In this document: positions 1 through 4,892 of the stretch, piece after piece
Layout of the letters: every line of letters starts with the position of its first letter
Position numbering within the stretch: the stretch's first letter is position 1
Origin: an uncultured archaeon
GTDB lineage: Archaea > Thermoproteota > Nitrososphaeria > Nitrososphaerales > CALBXV01
NCBI GenBank assembly: GCA_937890045.1
Contig: CALBXV010000582.1
Location: 1 to 15,293 of the forward strand
Direction of reading: 5' to 3'
DNA: 15,293 bases
Notes under the pieces: generated by a model
Database searches by the model: none
What the model was told of the DNA's origin: nothing
What the model saw: only the letters and a program-made list of their open reading frames with translations
Program-made: the position numbers and the translations under genes

Positions 1-1707
1 GTAAAAGTAATGAAAGTATTAGCTAAAAAGAAAAGAGTTGAATCCGTAAATGAAGGAACTTGTGGATATACTCATACAATAGATGGTAAAAAATTAAAAA
101 CACCTGGTGGTATAAATGATGATGATATTGATAAAACTGAATCTATAATTGTAGAATTTGATAAGTATCGTTTAGGTGGGTTACTTGATAGTAAATTAAA
201 GAAAAGATTAGAACGTACTATTAAAATTATTGGTGGTAAAGTAGATGCGGTAGGTGATGATTATGTTAAATTTAGAATTGGTGGTATGGATTTAAGTAGA
301 TTACCAGCAGTTATTACTAAATTAGATAGAAATAAAAATGTTTGGATTAGTGATAGATATAATAAAAATATTTGGGATAGAAAAAGAAATATTGATAGAT
401 TAAGTGAAGGTTCAAAGGATTGGGAAAAATATTTTACATGGGCTAATAAAAAACAATTAGATGTAATTTCAAAATTTGTCATGATGGATCCTGAAGGTGT
501 TAAAGGTATTTTAAAAATGATGAAAAAAAGTCCAAAAGGATTTAAACAATTTGTAAAAGACGCTGCAAAAAAAGGATTAGGTGAAGGATTTGGTGGAGAG
601 TTAAACGAAAAAGATAAAGCAAAATTTGAAAAAGCAAGAAAAGCTAATGCAGAAGTTTTGGGGTTTGAGTTAACTGGTGTTACAGATGTAAAAGAATTTA
701 CAAACGAAGGTAAGTGGTCTAAAATTATGACGAGTGTTCGTAAAGGAAGTAAAGCAGGCCCTTGGTCTATCGTAGTATATGATAAAGCAAAAAGAAAAGT
801 AATACACAATAGAATAGTAAAAATATTACAACAGATTCCTGCTCACTATGAAGATGTAAAGAAAAAATATCCAAGAGCTTCAATTGGTATTGAAGATAAA
901 CACGGTCAACGGGTATATACTGAATCTATAAACGAAGGTACAAAAGCATTTCGTGCGTATCGTACAATGTTAAAAGGAGCAGAAGATATGCATAAAGGAA
1001 TAAGAATTTTGAGAGGTCATATTGATAACGCTCCATATAATAAAAAATTTAGTTTGGTGACCAGTGAATTATATAAATTACAAATAGATTTAGAAAAAAA
1101 ACTGTATAGACTTATTCCACAAATAAAAAAGGTTTCTGCAGATAAACTGTTAGAATCCGTAAATGAAAAAATGAGTCCAGCTCAATATCATAGCTATATG
1201 CAATATGTTTTCGATACTCAATTTAAAACACCAGATGAAAAGAAGATGAAAAAGAGTATCATTAAAAAAATAAATGTTGCTCAAAAGAAAAAAGGTTTAC
1301 CATTATATAAAGAATCTGTAAATGAAAAATGGTCAAAAGGTTTAGAGAGATATAAAGTTACTTTAGAAAATGGTAAAGAAATAGATGTTAAAGTTAAAGA
1401 AGGTGTAGGTTTAGAAGGTATAGGAAAATTATTAGAAAAAGAAGGTTTGAAATTTGAAAAAATTACAAAAAAAGCATCTCGTCCTACCCTAACTCCAGAA
1501 TCCGTAAATGAAGCTAGAGAAACTGCAATTGATATAGCAAAAAGAGTTGTTAAAAATAAACAACACGAAAAGGGTTTAGATTTAACTACAGCAAATTTTA
1601 TAGTAAAAATATATGATGCTTATAAAGAACATCCAAATTTACAAAGACAAATGAAGAAAATGCCGTTACCAAAAATGGTTAAATTAGCGTATAAGGTGAT
1701 GAAATGA
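1..1707 (+). CDS. Modular capsid-internal polyprotein-like protein (5' end probably outside window)
   Basis: Function is not established; I infer a capsid-internal protein cut into pieces by a prohead protease. The frame is open from base 1. The first ATG, at base 10, has no visible ribosome binding site, so the true start is probably upstream. Counting from that ATG (565 aa), ESVNE or ESINE occurs at residues 11-15, 305-309, 382-386, 435-439 and 497-501. Weaker look-alikes are LSE (131-133), ELNE (197-200) and EFTNE (229-233). Each strong motif ends in V/I-N-E and is followed by G, K or A, which fits the (I/L)-x-E cleavage rule of T4 gp21. The segments between them are 48-76 residues long after the first, Lys-rich and mutually unrelated. 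They look like modules seen repeatedly in marine phage virion proteins, for example the one beginning GKWSKIM at 234. The stop overlaps the next start (ATGA). A scaffold-associated or unrelated virion protein remains possible. Confidence 0.75.
   Translation, partial: VKVMKVLAKKKRVESVNEGTCGYTHTIDGKKLKTPGGINDDDIDKTESIIVEFDKYRLGGLLDSKLKKRLERTIKIIGGKVDAVGDDYVKFRIGGMDLSRLPAVITKLDRNKNVWISDRYNKNIWDRKRNIDRLSEGSKDWEKYFTWANKKQLDVISKFVMMDPEGVKGILKMMKKSPKGFKQFVKDAAKKGLGEGFGGELNEKDKAKFEKARKANAEVLGFELTGVTDVKEFTNEGKWSKIMTSVRKGSKAGPWSIVVYDKAKRKVIHNRIVKILQQIPAHYEDVKKKYPRASIGIEDKHGQRVYTESINEGTKAFRAYRTMLKGAEDMHKGIRILRGHIDNAPYNKKFSLVTSELYKLQIDLEKKLYRLIPQIKKVSADKLLESVNEKMSPAQYHSYMQYVFDTQFKTPDEKKMKKSIIKKINVAQKKKGLPLYKESVNEKWSKGLERYKVTLENGKEIDVKVKEGVGLEGIGKLLEKEGLKFEKITKKASRPTLTPESVNEARETAIDIAKRVVKNKQHEKGLDLTTANFIVKIYDAYKEHPNLQRQMKKMPLPKMVKLAYKVMK
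40..1512 (+). repeat. Five dispersed copies of a 15-base ESVNE-coding repeat
   Basis: The copies lie at 40-54, 922-936, 1153-1167, 1312-1326 and 1498-1512. Three of them (first, third, fifth) are identical, gaatccgtaaatgaa. The fourth differs by one base and the second by three. All are in the same reading frame. Within this gene the serine codon TCC occurs only in the three identical copies, so the repeat is conserved as DNA and not only as peptide. Confidence 0.85.
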
Positions 1708-1991
1708 TTAAATTAAAAGATATATTAACAGAAAAAAAAGAACTCGGTGGTGCACTTATTAATAAAATAGAGCAACTTACTGATAGAAATGCTCATACAG
1801 AAGCTAGAATGACTTTGGCAAAAGAAGTAGATAAAAATTTATGGAAAGCATATGAAGGACTTAATGCAGCTCAAAATTATTTAAGACGAGCAAATGAAAC
1901 AAATATTGTTCGAAATGTATTAGACAAAAAATTATTCGCATATGCTAAAAAGAAATTTAGTGATTATTATTCTATAGAGAGAGCATTTTAA
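1704..1991 (+). CDS. Small virion protein with capsid-targeting-like leader
   Basis: This 95-residue protein of unknown function is probably carried inside the capsid. Its N-terminus, MIKLKDILTE followed by K, resembles the T4 capsid-targeting sequence, a short amphipathic leader ending in L/I-x-E that gp21 removes (known for the T4 internal proteins and Alt). The remainder is mostly predicted helix and mixed charge. No catalytic motif or membrane segment is visible. The ATG overlaps the previous stop as ATGA, and its own stop shares a base with the next start, so translation is probably coupled. IKLKDIL is shared almost exactly with the protein encoded at 2755. Packaging is inferred from the leader; the gene call itself is firm. 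Confidence 0.75.
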   Translation: MIKLKDILTEKKELGGALINKIEQLTDRNAHTEARMTLAKEVDKNLWKAYEGLNAAQNYLRRANETNIVRNVLDKKLFAYAKKKFSDYYSIERAF

Positions 1992-2371
1992 TGAAAATAA
2001 CTAAATCACAATTACAAGAACTTATTAAAGAAGCTTTTCAAGATGGATTTTTTGATGAAGTAACTGAAGAAATTTTAAATGATGATAGAGAAGTAGATTA
2101 TTTATTAAAAGCGTTTTTGTCAGAATTAAAGAAAAAGAAAGTTGTTCGAGGTAAGAAATTATTCAAAAAAGTTATCTGTCCTAAAAATAAAAGGTATGTA
2201 GCGGCACTTAAAAAGTGTGTTGTTAAGACAGCCGGTGAGAAAGCTAGGAAAAGAAGGGCAATGAAAAAAGCCGCAAGGAAAAAAAGAGGTAAGATGGCTC
2301 AAATTGTTAGAAAACGTAAGAAGTCAATGAAAAAACGTAAAGCGTTTGGGTTGAGAAGAAAAAAACGATGA
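1991..2371 (+). CDS. Highly basic protein with capsid-targeting-like leader, possible DNA-condensing protein
   Basis: This 126-residue protein has two parts. Residues 1-14, MKITKSQLQELIKE, form an amphipathic leader ending in I-K-E, followed by an acidic, helix-prone stretch to about residue 45. Residues 47-126 contain 41 Lys/Arg in 80 residues and a single acidic residue, in clusters such as ARKRRAMKKAARKKR, which resembles histone H1-like or protamine-like tails. Two cysteines (in VICP and KKCV) lie within the basic part. I infer a DNA-binding internal protein, targeted to the prohead by its leader and packaged with the genome; T4 internal proteins are also basic. It is coupled to both neighbours through TAATG and ATGA overlaps. 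A nucleoid-like or RNA-binding role in the host cell is the alternative. Confidence 0.75.
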   Translation: MKITKSQLQELIKEAFQDGFFDEVTEEILNDDREVDYLLKAFLSELKKKKVVRGKKLFKKVICPKNKRYVAALKKCVVKTAGEKARKRRAMKKAARKKRGKMAQIVRKRKKSMKKRKAFGLRRKKR

Positions 2372-2703
2372 GTAAAAAAACAGTATATAAAGATTTAATG
2401 GAAAAAGAATTACACGAGGCCATTGGAACACCACCGCCTTTTAGTTCATCTGAAGCAAAAATACAAGTTGATAAGGATTTAATCGTAATGTCAAAACATT
2501 TAGGTAAAGCGTCTCAACAAGTTATTAAAATTATGATGGATGGAGTAAAGAGTGGAAAATATGATGCGATGGATTTAGCAAGAGGTATTGAAGTTGGGCC
2601 CGCTAAAAGAACACATTATGGTGAAACAGATTTTATTAAACAATTATGGGTTAAGGTAAGAAGCGGCTTTAGACGGTATTCTAAACGTGGAAAATTAAGA
2701 TAG
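2368..2703 (+). CDS. Small basic virion protein, possible capsid-targeting leader
   Basis: This 111-residue protein is of unknown function. The N-terminus YKDLMEKELHEAIG contains two possible L-x-E protease sites (LME at residues 10-12 and LHE at 15-17), in the style of the neighbouring leaders. The centre is a helical region, and the C-terminus is basic (FRRYSKRGKLR). The ATG overlaps the preceding stop by ATGA and has no good Shine-Dalgarno of its own, so it probably depends on coupling to the upstream gene. It ends the first tightly coupled block; a 51-base gap with a TATATTTAT element follows. The assignment to the capsid interior rests on the leader and the neighbourhood only. Confidence 0.7.
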   Translation: MSKKTVYKDLMEKELHEAIGTPPPFSSSEAKIQVDKDLIVMSKHLGKASQQVIKIMMDGVKSGKYDAMDLARGIEVGPAKRTHYGETDFIKQLWVKVRSGFRRYSKRGKLR

Positions 2704-2705
2704 GT

Positions 2706-2714
2706 TATATTTAT
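2706..2714 (+). promoter_or_regulatory. Intergenic TATATTTAT element (candidate promoter)
   Basis: TATATTTAT lies in the 51-base gap, 40 bases before the next ATG. The same octamer core is present in every sizeable gap of the window. Promoter activity is inferred from position and recurrence only. Confidence 0.35.
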
Positions 2715-2754
2715 TTATAGTAAGGTAATGACAGGTTAATAGGGAGATTATAAA

Positions 2755-3447
2755 ATGTCAAAACGAATAAAATTAAAAGATATTTTAAATGAAAATTTTA
2801 CAAGAATGCCAATGGGTGGTATGATTGGTGGTGGTGTTGTGACAATTAAACCAATAAATCCCACGAGTTTATCTGGAATTGTAAAAGAAAAATTTGGTGA
2901 TGTTGACGAAAAAGTTGATGTTAAACTATTGACCAAAGAAATTTCAAATTATAATAATATTGGTAAGTCTATTTTTGAAAGATCAAATTTAAAAGATGTT
3001 GCAGAAAAATTGAGTTGGATGGCTAATTCAGTTAAAAATCATACTCTTCAAGAAACAGAAGATTGGTTTGATAAGATTACAGTTAATCGTAATATGAAAG
3101 AGTTAACTGGCCTTTCAAAGTCTTTTAATAAAATTTCAACTGAAGCTCAAACACTTCAAGAAAGAATGAGTGGTCTTTATGAAGATATGGGTCATATTCT
3201 TGGTAGATATTATGATATTGATGAGATGGGAGAAGGATCTAAATCTTATAGACACGGTGATGAAGATAATGAAGATAATGCTAAAGTAAAAGAGGTTGAA
3301 GGTGACAAGGCGGAATATCAGAAATTTTTTATGGCAGCATTAAAGAAATTTGGAGTGAAAGAACCAGATCAACTTCCTGATGAGAAAAAAGCAGAGTTTT
3401 ATAACTATGTTGATGCTAATTGGAAGGGTGATAACGAATCAGATTAG
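2755..3447 (+). CDS. Virion protein with capsid-targeting-like leader and acidic C-terminal region
   Basis: This 230-residue protein begins MSKRIKLKDILNE followed by N. The leader shares IKLKDIL with the 95-residue protein at 1704 and ends in L-N-E, a good prohead-protease site. A Gly/Met-rich stretch (about 17-29) follows, then a long helical middle section (about 60-150) suited to coiled coil. Next comes an acidic linker around residues 160-185. The C-terminal module (about 188-228, with KKFGVKEPDQLPDEKKAEFY) resembles a small module I associate with marine phage virion proteins. A clear GGGAG ribosome site precedes the ATG. Its place just before the scaffold unit supports an internal or capsid-associated role. 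No enzymatic motif is visible. Confidence 0.75.
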   Translation: MSKRIKLKDILNENFTRMPMGGMIGGGVVTIKPINPTSLSGIVKEKFGDVDEKVDVKLLTKEISNYNNIGKSIFERSNLKDVAEKLSWMANSVKNHTLQETEDWFDKITVNRNMKELTGLSKSFNKISTEAQTLQERMSGLYEDMGHILGRYYDIDEMGEGSKSYRHGDEDNEDNAKVKEVEGDKAEYQKFFMAALKKFGVKEPDQLPDEKKAEFYNYVDANWKGDNESD

Positions 3448-3453
3448 ATTGTT

Positions 3454-3458
3454 GGAGG
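3454..3458 (+). promoter_or_regulatory. Strong ribosome binding site deciding the TTG start of rpsU
   Basis: GGAGG within gttggaggtt is the longest Shine-Dalgarno match in the window. It sits four bases before TTG at 3463. No ATG or GTG lies in frame near the bS21 N-terminus, so this site fixes the start. Confidence 0.75.
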
Positions 3459-3462
3459 TTAT

Positions 3463-3648
3463 TTGATTTATATAAAAGTTATAAATAATAATATAGAAAA
3501 AGCTTTAAGAAAATTAAAGAAAGAAGTTAAAGAAACTAAGTTATTATTAGAATTAAAACAAAACGAATATTATAGAAAACCTTCTGAAATACGAAGAGAA
3601 CGAAAAGCGAAAGCTAAAATTAGACAAAAAAAATTTATTGAAAATTGA
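3463..3648 (+). CDS. rpsU: Phage-encoded 30S ribosomal protein bS21
   Basis: The 61-residue product matches the bS21 family along its whole length. It has an N-terminal IKV strand, then IEKALRKLKKEV, then the hallmark EYYRKPSE followed by a Lys/Arg-rich tail (IRRERKAKAKIRQKK). E. coli bS21 (71 aa) has ALRRFKRSCEKAG and EFYEKPTTERKRAKA at the same places. bS21 sits on the 30S platform near the anti-Shine-Dalgarno and helps translation initiation. Phage copies are known from pelagic and other aquatic phages and are thought to enter host ribosomes. The only reasonable start is TTG at 3463, four bases after GGAGG (3454-3458). It lies 15 bases after a virion gene, so late expression with assembly genes is likely. 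The protein is about ten residues shorter than E. coli bS21 at the C-terminus. Confidence 0.92.
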   Translation: MIYIKVINNNIEKALRKLKKEVKETKLLLELKQNEYYRKPSEIRRERKAKAKIRQKKFIEN

Positions 3649-3666
3649 GTGTTTTTTATGAATCTA

Positions 3667-3675
3667 TATATTTAT
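3667..3675 (+). promoter_or_regulatory. Intergenic TATATTTAT element (candidate promoter)
   Basis: TATATTTAT lies inside tatatatttatatata, 19 bases after the rpsU stop and 153 bases before the scaffold ATG. If it is a promoter, the scaffold/capsid mRNA would have a leader of about 140-150 bases. Confidence 0.35.
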
Positions 3676-3688
3676 ATATACATAAAAA

Positions 3689-3821
3689 TACATCACGACC
3701 AACTCGGTCAGCATGTGATGTAATCGAATTTTAATCACATTATAGTTCCAAATAACTATATTAAATCCATACAAAATTTATTCCCTAATTTTTGGTCGAA
3801 TGGGAATTATAATTTAAGGAG
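3689..3821 (+). promoter_or_regulatory. Candidate structured 5' leader of the scaffold-capsid unit
   Basis: The gap from rpsU to the scaffold gene (3649-3828) has no ORF but several possible RNA helices. P1 pairs TACATCAC (3689-3696) with GTGATGTA (3715-3722), with inner GACC/GGTC (3697-3700/3706-3709). Alternative P1' pairs ATGTGAT (3713-3719) with ATCACAT (3734-3740) and excludes P1. P2 pairs TATAGTT (3741-3747) with AACTATA (3754-3760). P3 pairs ATTCCC (3780-3785) with GGGAAT (3802-3807). CGACCAA (3696-3702), in the P1 arm, is complementary to TTGGTCG (3792-3798) in the P3 loop. The ribosome site AAGGAG is at 3816-3821. Seven-base matches can occur by chance in AT-rich DNA, and folding energy was not computed, so a regulatory role is only a hypothesis. 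Confidence 0.4.
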
Positions 3822-3828
3822 AATAGTA

Positions 3829-4875
3829 ATGGATGATCTTTTAAAAGAAGCCATTGCGGATGCAAAAGCAGTTCGTGAAACCGCTCTTGAAAACGCTAAA
3901 ATCGCTTTAGAAGAAGCTTTTACACCTCGCTTACAATCAATGCTTTCTAAAAAAATTCAGTCTGAAATTGATGATGATGTGAATGAAGAAGAAGGTGATG
4001 AAGAAGAAGAAGAGGAAGAAGAGATGGAAGAAGAATCCGTTGAGGATTCTGAAGTAGATTCTGTATCAGAACAAGATGATGATGAAGAAGAAGCTGAAGA
4101 AGATGAAATGGAAGAAGAATCCGTTGAAGATTCTGTAGAAGATCCAATGTCGGAACAAGATGATGAAGAAGAAGCTGAAGAAGAAGAGGAAGAAGATGAG
4201 ATGGAAGAGTCTGATGACCTTGATTTAGAAGCTATTCTGAAAGAATTGGAACTTGAGGAAGATGATGAAGAAGGTGAAGAACCTGAAGTCGAACCTGAAG
4301 ATGAACCCGATGTTGAAGAATCTACTGGTGAAGTAACTGAAGAAGAAGGCGAAGAAGCTGAAGAAGAAGAGGAAGAAGAGATGGAAGAAAAAGTTGAAGA
4401 ATCTGATGAAGACGTTAACGAGGAAGAAGATATTGACCTCGAAGAAGTCATCAAAGCACTTTCTGAAGAGGAAGTTGAAGAAGAAGAAGCAACTAAAAGT
4501 TCCAAACTTCAATCCGATCTTGATGAGCATCGCAATGTAATTAAATACTTACGTTCTAAACTTAACGAAGTTAATTTGCTTAATGCAAAATTACTTTTCA
4601 CAAACAAACTTTTCCGTTCTTATGGTTTATCCAATGAACAGAAAATGAAAGTTGTGGAAACTTTTGATAGAGCACATAATCTACGTGAAGTTAAGTTGGT
4701 TTACTCCACACTTGCCGAATCTTTCGGTGAAATTAGAACAGGTAAAAAAGAGATTAAAGAAATAAAAGGTTCAGCCTCTAAAGTTGTTGCCTCAACAAAG
4801 TCTCCCAAACAGGAAGTAATTTCTGAGGGACATGAGATGAGAGAACGATTTAAGAAGTTGGCTGGTATTCTTTAA
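3829..4875 (+). CDS. gp22: Prohead core scaffolding protein, T4 gp22-like
   Basis: The scaffold forms the core around which gp23 assembles and is later degraded by the prohead protease. The N-terminus (about 1-50) is helical, with ALENAKIALEEAFTPRLQSM, as in marine T4-like gp22. A very acidic Glu/Asp-rich centre (about 50-225) follows. It holds two related helix modules, DLDLEAILKEL (from residue 130) and DIDLEEVIKAL (from 201). The conserved helical C-terminal domain (about 225-315) includes NEVNLLNAKLLFTNKLFRSY and FDRAHNLREVKLVYSTL. Near the end VISE followed by GHEMRERFKKLAGIL gives a possible cleavage site and a 15-residue tail. At 348 aa it is longer than T4 gp22 (269 aa), mainly through the acidic centre. 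AAGGAG precedes the ATG. The major capsid gene follows 17 bases later, the classical 22-23 order. Confidence 0.9.
   Translation: MDDLLKEAIADAKAVRETALENAKIALEEAFTPRLQSMLSKKIQSEIDDDVNEEEGDEEEEEEEEMEEESVEDSEVDSVSEQDDDEEEAEEDEMEEESVEDSVEDPMSEQDDEEEAEEEEEEDEMEESDDLDLEAILKELELEEDDEEGEEPEVEPEDEPDVEESTGEVTEEEGEEAEEEEEEEMEEKVEESDEDVNEEEDIDLEEVIKALSEEEVEEEEATKSSKLQSDLDEHRNVIKYLRSKLNEVNLLNAKLLFTNKLFRSYGLSNEQKMKVVETFDRAHNLREVKLVYSTLAESFGEIRTGKKEIKEIKGSASKVVASTKSPKQEVISEGHEMRERFKKLAGIL
4024..4200 (+). repeat. Imperfect tandem repeat in the acidic scaffold region
   Basis: A unit of about 84-93 bases starts at 4024 and again at 4108. Each reads MEEESVEDS, then xMSEQ or VSEQ, then DDEEEAEE. A further partial copy starts at 4201 with MEES, and MEEKVEES recurs at 4381. 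Most codons are GAA, GAG and GAT. The reading frame is preserved throughout. Confidence 0.8.
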
Positions 4876-4892
4876 TATATTGGAGAAAAATA

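Noticed and set aside
261..809. Minus-strand frame of 182 codons opposite the polyprotein-like gene
   Set aside because: Low-complexity Leu/Phe/Ser composition produced by AAA/GAA-rich coding on the other strand; no ribosome site, and all supported genes run on +.
3480..3487. Exact T4-type late promoter TATAAATA (another at about 7522)
   Set aside because: Both lie inside well-supported genes in AT-rich DNA, with no start at a fitting distance; chance is enough to explain them.
3689..3722. Hairpin as a terminator after rpsU
   Set aside because: The stem is interrupted by a bulge and no T-run follows, unlike the clear terminator at 6563.
3957..4505. Long minus-strand frame of 182 codons, nearly all Ser
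   Set aside because: It is the mirror of GAA/GAG/GAT repeats in the scaffold gene; no ribosome site and no plausible protein.
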